Part shown: positions 44,860-54,292 of the stretch, one piece after another
How positions within the stretch are numbered: the stretch's first letter is position 1
Layout: the number at the start of each line of letters is the position of its first letter
DNA from: Vesta saturnalis
Taxonomy: Eukaryota > Arthropoda > Insecta > Coleoptera > Lampyridae
Length of the DNA stretch: 64,000 bases
Direction of reading: 5' to 3'
Assembly: GCA_036346205.1 (NCBI GenBank)
Contig: JARFJB010002087.1
Location: 2,811,001 to 2,875,000, forward strand
Program-made: the position numbers and the translations under genes
Notes under the pieces: generated by a model
Seen by the model: only the letters and a program-made list of their open reading frames with translations
Told to the model about the DNA's origin: nothing
Database searches by the model: none

Positions 44860-44887
44860 ACTTAATTTAACGTTTTACCTGACACCA
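44860..44887 (-). promoter_or_regulatory. Gypsy primer binding site
   Basis: Immediately after the 5' LTR the minus strand reads TGGTGTCAGG, complementary to the 3' end of animal tRNA-Leu (CAG/CAA type, ending CCTGACACCA). Only about ten bases match before divergence. Confidence 0.6.
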
Positions 44888-45072
44888 TGTATTGTTCTGG
44901 ATCCCTTAAGGGAGCGTATTATTTTATATATTAATAAAGGTTACTGGTTTTGTTTTAAACACTTTTATTTATTACATTTTTACATGTTGTAGGCGCACAT
45001 GCCGCCATTATTAATCAACTTGTTTGCAGGGCGATGTTGCCGTTATTGACATTATGTTGCCAATACAACACA
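44888..45072 (-). repeat. Gypsy 5' LTR
   Basis: Partner of 37719-37903 with very few differences (for example TTATTCACTACA against TTATTTATTACA, and a short indel at AATCATGTT/AATCAACTTG). It would contain the promoter. Confidence 0.93.
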
Positions 45073-46482
45073 AGGTTGACATCTAATTTGGAATCACCTT
45101 GTGTATAAGTAGTAATGCGAAAACTGTTTTACCTTTCTTACTGGACTAACTATTTTTCTCGTTGTACAGAACAGACAACTTACCTTTTTTAAAAATGAAG
45201 TAAGTATTCTAAAGTAGTACCTACTAGAAAAAGGAATATCTTGTGTTGGAGTCGACACAATTGAGAAGGAAAGGTAGTCATTCGCTTTTTCCTAACTGTG
45301 TACCCACATCTCGGCTTTACGTTCAATTCTTTTTTCTGTTTGTTTTTGTACATGGTTGAAGTGTGCATTATCGAAGGAACTATCTTTTGTACAAGTGATA
45401 TACTAGGAAAACAAAGTTGGACATGCGCTATTTTTGTGACAGAGTTGGAGGTATAATTTGATTTTCTCACAAGGTACGCGACGATATTGTAAAATTTTAT
45501 ATTGGTGTTTCTTTGTTAATGAGTAGCAAACTTAATGAAAAAAAAAACGCATTTTGATGGCTTAAGCCATTTGGGATAATTGACGGAAGGGCGCACATAG
45601 AAAGTGTTGGTAGCAGTTAATTTTTATTTGAAAAATTCGCAAAAGTTTGAGTTTTGGGATTATTGGCACTATTTACTCCTCGGTAGTAAATGTCCTTTTT
45701 TTATCAAAAAAAAAGCGTAAGCAAATCCTACGGTTGGCTTTAACAAAATTAAATAAATTCTATTGTCGCCTTTATTGATTTATAAACTTTTAAAACTTAG
45801 CTAAATAATAACATAAAAAAACATCTCTTTCATACCAGTTTTCAAACGAGAAATTGTCAGATGTGTTGTGCAAACAACTAAAATTAAACAGATTCTCTCG
45901 AAAATTACACCAGTATCAAATTGAAAACGTTAAGTTTTAATTATTAGACAATTAGTTTAATTTTTACGGTTTAAATATAACACTTACATTATGGTCTTAT
46001 TAAAATGTCAACCACATAATCTATCTATCTATCTATAATAATTATTACTAACAAATGTTGTGGTCCAAAAACATAAACGTTAATTATTAATAAACAAAAC
46101 TAAATTAACACAACTCTACTATAGAAACAGTTCGTTAGTGTAATTAAATATGAAAATAGTTGGTTAGTATATTATAATATATTCATGACCGAAGATTATT
46201 TTACTCAATTATGTACTACCATGTTTAAATTAACATATTAATGTAACATAATCAACTATTACATTATTTATGTATATAACTGCGTTAAATTTCCCCCTCC
46301 CCCGAATTCCTATTTATTAAAGATTGTTTACATATTTTAATATGTACACATTTCGTGAACCCTTGTGATATTGCAGACTCATATACCACTAATATAAGTA
46401 ATTTCACTGTAATTTCATTATATTTAGAATTTACATTAGTTCTACATACATACAGACAAAATTTACATCGATTGGGGCTTGT
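45073..46482. other. Unassigned sequence
   Basis: No supportable gene. A short CTAT repeat is at about 46020-46036. The first part may be 5' flank of the LINE interrupted by gypsy. Confidence 0.3.
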
Positions 46483-46556
46483 ATCTCGATAGCTCAGTTG
46501 GTTAGAGCGGTACTCTAGCAAAGTACATGTCGTAGGTTCAAATCCTACTCGAAGTA
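46483..46556 (+). tRNA. tRNA-like sequence (anticodon AGC, Ala-type), probably repeat-borne
   Basis: A full cloverleaf can be drawn: acceptor ATCTCGA with TCGAAGT (6 of 7 pairs), D stem GCTC/GAGC with loop AGTTGGTTA, anticodon stem GTACT/AGTAC with loop CTAGCAA, variable ATGTC, T stem GTAGG/CCTAC with loop TTCAAAT. A box and B box are good. However, the third acceptor pair is C-A rather than the G-U needed for alanine identity, and the acceptor differs from normal insect tRNA-Ala. The 3' half and the following ~85 bp recur at 51873-51998 and 62826-62990, so this is more likely a tRNA-derived repeat head than a working gene. Confidence 0.55.
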
Positions 46557-46640
46557 AACTTTTTATTTATGTATTTAATAAAATTAATAATAATTTTTAA
46601 TTACATATTTACTTTTGAACTTATTCGTTCATAACAAAAC
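46557..46640 (+). repeat. Tail of the tRNA-like repeat, copy 1
   Basis: AAACTTTTTATTTATGTATT onwards to CGTTCATAACAAAAC. It is shared with the copies at 51.9 and 62.9 kb. TTTTT directly after the tRNA-like part is a possible Pol III terminator. Confidence 0.7.
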
Positions 46641-46867
46641 ACAATAATCTATTATCCAATTAATCGATTTAAAACATTTAGCTTTTTGGGTTTTTAATAG
46701 TGTATGTTTGTATTTATGTTTACACAAATGTAAACGTTTCGGCAACACTTACAGTCATCGTTCTCAATAGTAATAAAATCTTTTATAGATGTTTAAGATG
46801 TTAAAACAAATTTTGGTATATAAAAATTGAAAACACAAAGATAAGTCTGCTATTAATATAACCAGCA

Positions 46868-47275
46868 CTATAATTTAACATATGTAGCTGAAATTAAAAT
46901 TAAAATGAGTACACGCACACGGACACGCGCATGCGCACACGCACCGCACACGCATACACGCACACACGCAAACACGCTCACACGCACATTAATATTCGTA
47001 TATACAGTTAATTAATGTACTATAATTTAACATATGTAGTTGAAATTAAAATTAAAATGAGTACACGCACTCGCACACGCGCGCTACACGCATACACGCA
47101 CACTTGCACACTCACGCACGCACACATGCACACACACACACACACACAGATGCAAACACGCACACACGAGCGCACGCGCGCATACACGCACACACACTCA
47201 CGCTTCACGCACTCCCGCTATCGCCCACCCGCACACAACACACATGCACTCACGCACGTACCCACCCACAAACAA
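46868..47275 (+). repeat. Duplicated unit with CA/CG-rich microsatellite
   Basis: ATAATTTAACATATGTAG(C/T)TG followed by AAATTAAAATTAAAATGAGT and a (CA)-rich tract occurs twice, from 46868 and from 47020. The long frame starting at 47015 is translation of this tract and not a gene. Confidence 0.85.
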
Positions 47276-47283
47276 ACAAAATG

Positions 47284-47755
47284 TTATTCACAACTTTATT
47301 ACAAAACTAAAAAAAGCTTGAATAAAGATAAAGACATTGTGGTAGTACCAGCTGATAAGGGACAAGTAACAGTTATTTTAAATAAAGATGAATACGATCA
47401 CAAAGCTAAGCTTCATCAATTAGACGAATCAACCTACTCAGTTGTTGAAAAGTATCCAAAAAAAAACACCATTGTACTAAATTGGTATAATTTCTAAAAA
47501 GGAATATAACCTATTAACAACGAAGTACACACACATTCCGAAAATCTATTTTTTGCCAAAAATGTTCACACATTATCTTTCAAAATCGCTTTGTTATATT
47601 CTGAAACTCATTTTAGACAAAAAGACATATTATTTTGATTTTAAAAACAAAATTAAAAACAACAAAATTTTAGACAACCACATTTTCATTTCAGTTGATG
47701 TTGCTTATTTGTTTACTAATATTCCCACAGATCAGCATACGCCGTTATTTTAAAA
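47284..47755 (+). pseudogene. Penelope-like element reverse transcriptase N-terminal remnant
   Basis: KSLNKDKDIVVVPADKGQVT then VILNKDEYDHKAKLHQLDES is the typical PLE motif before RT (VVxPADKG...VVMxxxDYxxK). After a shift, PKIYFLPKMFTHYL and FISVDVAYLFTNIP (A motif: VDV(A/S)xLFTNIP) follow. Frameshifts break it, and it ends near 47755. The catalytic YVDD is absent. Confidence 0.85.
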
Positions 47756-47811
47756 AAAAATTAAGTAGGTATATGTAATTGTCTTATTTAAGTTTAATAG
47801 CAATTTGTCAC

Positions 47812-47839
47812 CGACGATGACATGAACCGATGTCGAAAT
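47812..47839 (+). ncRNA. Hammerhead-like hairpin of PLE type
   Basis: CGACGATGACAT, loop GAACCG, ATGTCGAAAT: a hairpin between a GATGA and a GAAA, as in the core of hammerhead ribozymes carried by Penelope-like elements. The first part deviates from CUGANGA, so activity is doubtful. Confidence 0.35.
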
Positions 47840-47891
47840 ATATGATTTCCACTTCTAGTGTTTTATTTATTGACTTTAAACCAACAATTAA

Positions 47892-47894
<3 letters not shown>

Positions 47895-47935
<41 letters not shown>

Positions 47936-48098
47936 ATCTGTTATTTGACTGGTTTATAAATAATTATTATTAAAATTGTTGGTATAAAGTCAACAAAATA
48001 AACTATTGGAATTGAAAAACATTTCGATATCGGTTGATATCAGTGACCATAATAATTTTTTATTATTGATTTTAAACCAATAATTTTAACAATATATG

Positions 48099-48178
<80 letters not shown>

Positions 48179-48196
48179 CATATGTATATAATAATA
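47895..48196. repeat. Two (AT)n microsatellites
   Basis: (AT)n at 47895-47931 and again at about 48091-48193, each preceded by a copy of TTGA(C/T)TTTAAACCAA. Confidence 0.9.
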
Positions 48197-48208
48197 TATA
48201 GTACAATA

Positions 48209-48860
48209 TTACAAATAAAAGTATCGTGTTGTTTTGGTGGTGCGCTGCTCAGGAGTCTTCGTCCTCTTGAGCACATGAAATATATGGTTGCATTTATCCA
48301 AATACCTCATTAGCCTATCTCGGTCCTTGAGTGAAGCAGGTTGTATCCGGATTCCCCGGTTGATTGCCTTGTCTCTCATGAAGGTGACCCGTTGTAGGTC
48401 TAATTCGCGGGAGAACACCCAGTTCTCCTTCTGACGAAGGATTACCGGCGGGACTTTCTCCCTAGTATCCCCTCGGGTCGTTGTCTGCTCCAAGACTGCA
48501 GGGCTGTCCGTGAACTCTTCTAGGGCCATGAACGTTGTCGGTCGGCGGCGGCGTAGGCTTCTTCTTCTGGATCGTCAGTAGACCCTGGCTGTAGTCTTCT
48601 CGCGGTGTGGGGGCCACGTTGGACGTCAACAGAGCCGTTAGTGGGACCACCACTAACGGGGCGATGTCTGGCGCCGGATTCTTTTTTGGTCTTCTCCTCT
48701 TCTGTTGCTGTCGCACTGGTGCTAGTGCCAACATGCTGCTTGTCGGCGGATCAAACAGCCTATACTAATTCGTCGCAACTCGGAGTCTGTCCGGTGTGTT
48801 TTGCGTGGTCGTGCCAGACCAGGTCGTCGAACTCGTAGTACAATCTGCGCGCATTGTGAA
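48209..48860 (-). pseudogene. LINE ORF1 fragment, relative of the 12-kb ORF1
   Basis: On the minus strand the frames 48734-48462 and 48529-48209 overlap with a shift. The second contains KVPPVILRQKENWVFSREL and ASLKDRDRLMRYLDK, clearly related to PPVILREKENWVVFSREL and DRDRLMRYMDR of the ORF1 at 11215-12459. The lysine-rich region is at the start (KRRRPKKNP). The copy stops before the PRE_C2HC domain and zinc knuckles. GC-rich relative to its flanks. Confidence 0.8.
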
Positions 48861-50491
48861 TATGATGCCGTCAGAGTTGTTATTTTTTGAAATGTTTTTA
48901 TTAGCTTCTACTAATATAAGCATTTTTTATTTGTTTTTGTAAATGAATGCGTCAATGAATGCGTCTCGAGTGGTAACAAGCCTTAATACTTTTCGCATAA
49001 ATTACAGCGCTTGCTTCGCTCCGCTCGCTCACGCCATAAACGTATGGTGAAACGTTAAAGCTAAGTTACCGCTCTAGATACGTTAATTACTGTTATTCCC
49101 TAAAATTTTAAACAGAGCGTCTTTTCGCCAAAATAAATTAGAAAGGAGAAAAAGAGCACAACAAAAGGAAACTCCTATCATTAATATATATGAAAAATTT
49201 AAATATTGCGTTCAGTACAAGTACAAACGTCAAATATGAAAATAATATTTAAACTACATAGATAACGAAAATCAAAATCACATAATCATACAGTGGCTAA
49301 GTGGCTAAGATACTAAATCATGCGAATCTTTAAAATGTAACAAGTCAAAATAAATAATATATCAAGGTAATCAAAATGCTAAACATTTTGAATACCTATA
49401 TGTAACAGGCATTTTCACTAAAATTATAAAATCAAATCAGATTGTTAAAATTTATATCAAATTGAAAGTATTATACATAATGGTGTTTAACTAGGAATAA
49501 ACGTGCATATTGATATAGAAATATTTTTAATTCGATTAAAGAACAGAAGTATTCTGCTCACAAAAGGATGTAGGTCATAAACTTTATTAGAGGATGTCCT
49601 TTACTTGATATTTAAATAAAACATCCATTTCTGCTGTTCTATTAAACTACCCCCTCGTACAAACACAACAAATACAAACCTGATACTAAACTGAAAAAGT
49701 GTGAAGATTGCTGCCCTCAACGAAAGTACCTGGAACCTGAATTACGGATGCTATACCAGGGTAGAGTTAAATTTCAAGCGACAAAGCAGCTGGCTATATT
49801 CAGAGTCCTGATATGTCCCCATTCATGATAGGAACAATATTAATTGCAGACAACAAGCTAGACACATACTGAGGATAATTTACTACAACAAATCTAAAAG
49901 CTGTCATTTACAGGTACCATTCTGCACAAATAACAACAGCATAGACTAAAATTAAACAAATCGTTATTATTTAGTTCTACTGCAAAAGTTGCGCTTAGTA
50001 CAGAACTATCCTTTCACAAAGGAATAATAATTAAAACAAATTCAAATTAGTACCAAACATGGATACTAATTTTAAAATAAATTTTGATTGGTTGCAGGTT
50101 AGCCACGAACAGATCCCGTTTGAAACAAATATCTCCCACGTAAACAACATCTCGATGTCAGCTTTTTACATATTGCCAGATTTCGTTTGCTTTTTGTTAA
50201 AATGGGGTACCCCAGTATTCTCTACTAGTTTTATTTTATTTTCCTGTTTTATAATAATTTTAAAAATCAAATTATTTTATTTGAAATTGTCGCATAAGTT
50301 GTACCGATTTACAACCTTGAGTAATTAAAAAAAAAGTATGTTTAGTCCACCCTGGTAATATGTAACACCTTGTAAACACGAAAATAATTTTATAATGTGA
50401 AGTTTGAAGTTGCCTATAATTTTGTAAATAACTTTTATGATATCTCCTTCAATAACGGATATATCGTACTTCGACGCACTAATGCCGCACA

Positions 50492-50493
<2 letters not shown>
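48861..50493. other. Unassigned AT-rich sequence
   Basis: No recognised gene. A frame at 50059-50328 (MDTNFKINFDWLQVSHEQIP, hydrophobic at the end) has no recognisable domain. GATATCTCCTT(C/T)AATAACGG near 50440 recurs near 53441, and a TCCTTTCACAAAGGAATAAT-type palindrome near 50010 recurs near 53400. Confidence 0.3.
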
Positions 50494-50566
<73 letters not shown>

Positions 50567-50568
50567 AA
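50494..50568. repeat. (TA)n(GA)n microsatellite
   Basis: (TA)n to 50540, then (GA)n to 50568. Confidence 0.95.
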
Positions 50569-50744
50569 TGTACACGCACGAATTATTTTAAAGACAAACT
50601 GTTTACAATGAAGGGATCTAATTAACCCAAAAATCGATCTGGCTCGATTGAAAAGCTCGCTGTAACTGCCTTCCCTCCGATGCAAACCTAAATATATCTA
50701 CTCCCGAAAAACCACCCCCGTCTTTCAAAAGTAATACAAAAAAA

Positions 50745-51205
50745 AAAAAACAAGAAACACTAACTTATGTTGGAATAGTTTCGTAATAATTTTTGCACGA
50801 CATCTTAATTTGAAAAATATGCATTCTTATGTAACAACCTTATATTTGGCCCGTCTCGCCACAATTAATCATTAGACCCATGACATGTTTACATCAAGAG
50901 CGCGCATAAGAAAAATTCCAATGATTTGTCACACAACTTCAGTAAAGCATTTTTAAGCGTGCACCTGCCACTCACCCCCAAACATGTATTTACATACATA
51001 TTAGTTACAAACAATCCTACATTCCTTAGATAAAAATATATAAATACAAATATTTTGAAAGCATTAGTAAATTACGACGTATTATCAAGATATTAAAAAT
51101 CCACTAATTATCTTTTCTATCGTGGTAACAATGGCGATTTGACAAACGTTTGTTACAATAATAAAATAATAAATTGTTCGCGGTCCGCTACCTACAACTT
51201 CAAAC
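50745..51205 (+). repeat. Dispersed repeat, copy 2
   Basis: It shares AAATATGCATTC, CCA(C/T)TAATTATCTTTT, GTAACAAT(G/T)GCG and (G/C)GTCCGCTACCTAC-type blocks with 8160-8400 and 59270-59725. It lacks the CAATTTTCAACGAT block. No coding. Confidence 0.6.
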
Positions 51206-51644
51206 TTCACATTATAAAATTATTTTCGTATTACCAGAGTGAACCAAACATTATTTCAAATTTAAATTAAGCTCATCTTCCCCGTACTTCCAATATAGGG
51301 TTTTATTACCTTATACAGGGTATTTCAAAAGTTATGGTCAACTGTACACGAAATTCATTCTCATTTCAACGCCCTGTATACCCTAGACAGAACAACTTAA
51401 CAATAATTTTTTCCAGGCTTAGCTTTTTGACATTGGTGCTGTGTAACGAGAAAGTGTTATTTCTTTATTATTGCACCAATTGAATATAGAGCGAGCTAAA
51501 AGTCGAACACATGATTTTGTCAATTTTGTCAAATGAATCACTCTGTATTTTATTTTAAAAAGTGAAAATATACTTTATGTTCTTTCATTTTTATTACTCC
51601 TTTCAGCTAAAATCGTTAATTTCTGGGATATTTTCGGGGATAAT

Positions 51645-51745
51645 GTAACTAGTGTTATGATTATCATCGGTGATAGCTCGAGTTAATACCGATGACCGGT
51701 TTTAACGAGTGGTATCATCGATGATTAATTATAACACGTGTTATA
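51645..51745. repeat. Palindromic insert inside the mariner-like element
   Basis: GTAACTAGTGTTATGATT-ATCATCGGTGAT pairs with ATCATCGATGATTAATTATA and ACACGTGTTAT on the other side, with an inner CTCG(A)GTTAA...TTAACGAG hairpin. The layout of a hairpin within a hairpin is like that at 8739-8853, but the sequences differ. Confidence 0.6.
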
Positions 51746-51872
51746 TTTGGTAAGAGAATATAATGAACGCTATAGAAAATATATTTTTTAAAGTTTACAA
51801 TTTTAAACGATCTGTCACTTTAATAGTAAATATTACAGTTCCAAGATAATCAATACAATTATTTTATAATCG

Positions 51873-51998
51873 ATTTTGTTATGAACGAATAAGTTCAAAA
51901 GTAAATGTGTGATTAAAAACTATTATTAACTTTATTAAATATATAAATAAAAAGTTTACCTCAAGTAGGATTTGAACCTACGACCTGTAAACACTTAA
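51873..51998 (-). repeat. tRNA-like repeat, copy 2 (3' half and tail)
   Basis: On the minus strand it reads GGTCGTAGGTTCAAATCCTA then CTTGAGGTAAACTTTTTATT and the tail to CGTTCATAACAAAA. The 5' half of the tRNA-like part is missing. It lies within the mariner-like element. Confidence 0.7.
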
Positions 51999-52039
51999 AT
52001 ACTGTTTGAAGTGAACTTTCCTGTTGAGGAATTAACAGA

Positions 52040-53014
52040 CATGATATGGTACTGGAAGAATGTATGAAAAATTGTTTATTAGCACAAAGAATTCACAAAG
52101 AGAGATATCTCGCACGAAGACAACCCGAGAAAATAACGTTGTAAAGGTTAGTAGATCGTTTTAATCGTACGGGTTCAGTAGTTTATGAAGAAAGGAAAGG
52201 ACAAAACTTGTACTTAACGAGGAAAATGAATTTAACATGATGCTTGAAGTTACGCATAACCCACATGTTAGTACATGCGAAGTCTCGCGTCAGCATGATA
52301 TTAGTGGCAGGTCCGTCTGAAGAATACTGCGTAAAAATAAGATGCATCCATACCATATCCAGTTGCATCAAGAGCTACTCGAAGATGACTATCCCAGAAG
52401 GGTTGCTTTTTGAGAATGGGCTCAACAACAAATCCACAATCAGGCGGATTTCTTTGATTTTGTCCTCTCTGGAGACGAAGCCACGTTTCATAAAAATGGA
52501 ACTGTGAATAGACTCAATTTTCATTATTATTCGACAAGTAATCCCCAACTCATAGTCAAACTAGGTGGTCTTTGAATGTTTGGGGTGGTATAATTGGAGA
52601 TCACGTAATTGAACCACATTTTTTCGATTGGAAAATCATTTACCACTACTGTTGGAAAACGTTCCTCTTAACATTCCTCCAAGAATGTGGTTGTTACACG
52701 ATGCAGTTCCGATACATCACACTAGATTAATTCATAATCATCTTAATACCTATTTTTTCTGGATGATAGGGGGCAAGAGGAGTGTTCCCTGGATGGCCAT
52801 TTCGTTCATCAGAGTTAAGTAAAATTGACTTCTTCAAGTAGGGTTATGTGTGTACCAAATACCTCCAATCACACAAGATGATATGAAGAATAGAATACCA
52901 GAAACATTCCAGAGTATTAATGTAGAAATGTTAAGAAATGTCAGTAGAAAATTTGAATATCGACTGCAATGCTGTATTGATGTTTTCGGTGGACATTTTG
53001 AACATATATTATGA
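52040..53014 (+). pseudogene. Mariner-like transposase, heavily decayed
   Basis: Shifted frames give LAQRIHKERYLARRQPEK, RLVDRFNRTGSVVYEERKGQ (helix-turn-helix region, with the GSV motif), NPHVSTCEVSRQHDI, FVLSGDEATFHKNGTVNRL (first catalytic D in GDEATF), MWLLHDAVPIHHTRLI (second D in HDAVP, normally HDGAPPH), and the ending CCIDVFGGHFEHIL. The order is that of mariner-family proteins. More than five stops or shifts. The stop at 53012-53014 is natural. Confidence 0.85.
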
Positions 53015-53485
53015 AATTCATTAATTTTATAAGAATTTTGTCTTAATAACCGATGTTTTTTGAATTTTTTATAATAATTTGTCACTTTTATTTGTTCACG
53101 GCTAACTTGTTATAATAGAAATTTTTAAAAGAGAAAATATCTCAGAAATTAACGATTTTAGCTATAGGGAGTGCTTAATAAAAATGAAAGATCATAAAGT
53201 GTATTTTGACTTTTTAAAATAAAATACAGGGTGATTCATTTGAAAAAATTGACAAAACCATGTGTTCGAGTTTTGGCTCGCTCTATATTCAATTGGTGCA
53301 ATAATAAAGAAAGCACTTTTTCGTAACACTAACACTGTACTAATGTCAAAAAGTTATGTCTGGAAAAAATTATTGTTAGGTTGTTCTGTCTTGTATTATT
53401 CCTTTGTGAAAGGAATAATAATAATAATTTGTGTAATTTTGGTATCTCCTTTAATAACGGATATATAGTACTTTGGGCACTAATG

Positions 53486-53535
<50 letters not shown>
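53486..53535. repeat. (TA)n microsatellite
   Basis: Uninterrupted TA dinucleotides, preceded by a copy of CTCCTTTAATAACGGATATA. Confidence 0.95.
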
Positions 53536-53538
<3 letters not shown>

Positions 53539-53728
53539 TATAAGAGAATTATATTAGATACACAAAACTACTATAATCTAACAAGCCTGTTTACCTGAAT
53601 AAAGCAGTTAGTGCGCCCAATTCCGAATTCTAATTTTCATAAAATACGATCATGAAAAAATTCGACCTCGAAATTTTGACGGATCTTCACGTTTGAGGGT
53701 CTTTGAACCCATTTTTTTTTTTGGGTGT

Positions 53729-53805
53729 AGTGCGTGCGTGCGTTGCGTGGTGGTGCGTGTGTGATGTCGTTGGTGGTGGTGGTTGTTGTTGTGCGTGTGT
53801 GTGGT

Positions 53806-53860
<55 letters not shown>
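53729..53860. repeat. GT-rich microsatellite
   Basis: Imperfect GTGCGT/GGTG then (GT)n from 53807 to 53860. Confidence 0.95.
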
Positions 53861-53863
<3 letters not shown>

Positions 53864-54030
53864 CACGATAGCGGTCAGACCGTGGAAGATACTAAAAAAC
53901 TATTAAATATGAAATTTCAAGCTAATCGAGGTACTAAAAATGGTATTTAAATAAAAAATCATTTTTATATGAATTAAGACTTTTAAGATTTTCGACTGGG
54001 GTGCTGCAGATCAATATAAATTGTAAAAAC

Positions 54031-54124
<94 letters not shown>

Positions 54125-54148
54125 CATACATACATACATACATACATA
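54031..54148. repeat. (AT)n and (CATA)n microsatellite
   Basis: (AT)n interrupted by TTATGCA at 54074, then (CATA)n at 54120-54148. Confidence 0.95.
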
Positions 54149-54223
54149 GTTTCAGCTTAAATATCAACCTAAAAATGGACAAAAATTGTAAAATTTAAAA
54201 ATCTGTAACAAATATGCTAAAAT

Positions 54224-54292
54224 AGAGCTATTGGTCTAGCGATCAAATTATCGGACTGGCAATGTAAGTAATGAGAGTTCTAACCCCTATCG
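54224..54292 (+). ncRNA. Possible tRNA-derived sequence
   Basis: TTGGTCTAGCGATC and GAGAGTTCTAACCCC resemble A and B boxes of Pol III promoters at about the right spacing. No convincing anticodon stem could be drawn. It could be a SINE head or chance. Confidence 0.25.

Larger units (their letters stand above)
37719..45072 (-). mobile_element. Ty3/gypsy LTR retrotransposon with nested Harbinger
   Basis: Two 185-bp LTRs (37719-37903 and 44888-45072) are flanked by AGGTT at 37714-37718 and 45073-45077, a 5-bp duplication. The element reads on the minus strand: 5' LTR, primer binding site, fused gag-pol, polypurine tract, 3' LTR. It is 7354 bp including a 2964-bp Harbinger element and one 3-bp duplication, so about 4.4 kb originally. 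No envelope-like frame was seen. The LTRs differ at only a few positions, so the insertion is fairly young, but the coding region is disrupted. Confidence 0.93.
51385..53391 (+). mobile_element. Mariner-like element with ~250-bp TIRs
   Basis: Inverted repeats at 51385-51634 and 53133-53391 share AGACAGAACAAC, TTATTATTGCACCAATTGAA, and AAATCGTTAATTTCTG(G/A)GATA. Between them are a palindrome (51645-51745), a tRNA-like repeat tail (51873-51998) and a broken transposase. No clear TA duplication could be fixed. Confidence 0.75.

Noticed and set aside
47015..47497. 160-residue frame with His-Thr repeats
   Set aside because: The first two thirds translate a CA microsatellite. Only the last part is a PLE fragment, listed separately.
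50059..50328. 89-residue frame with hydrophobic C-terminus
   Set aside because: No recognisable domain, AT-rich composition, and no supporting context.
51315..51383. TACAGGGTATTTC...CGCCCTGTATA as a very short mariner-type element
   Set aside because: The inverted match is only about 8 bp and no duplication is clear.
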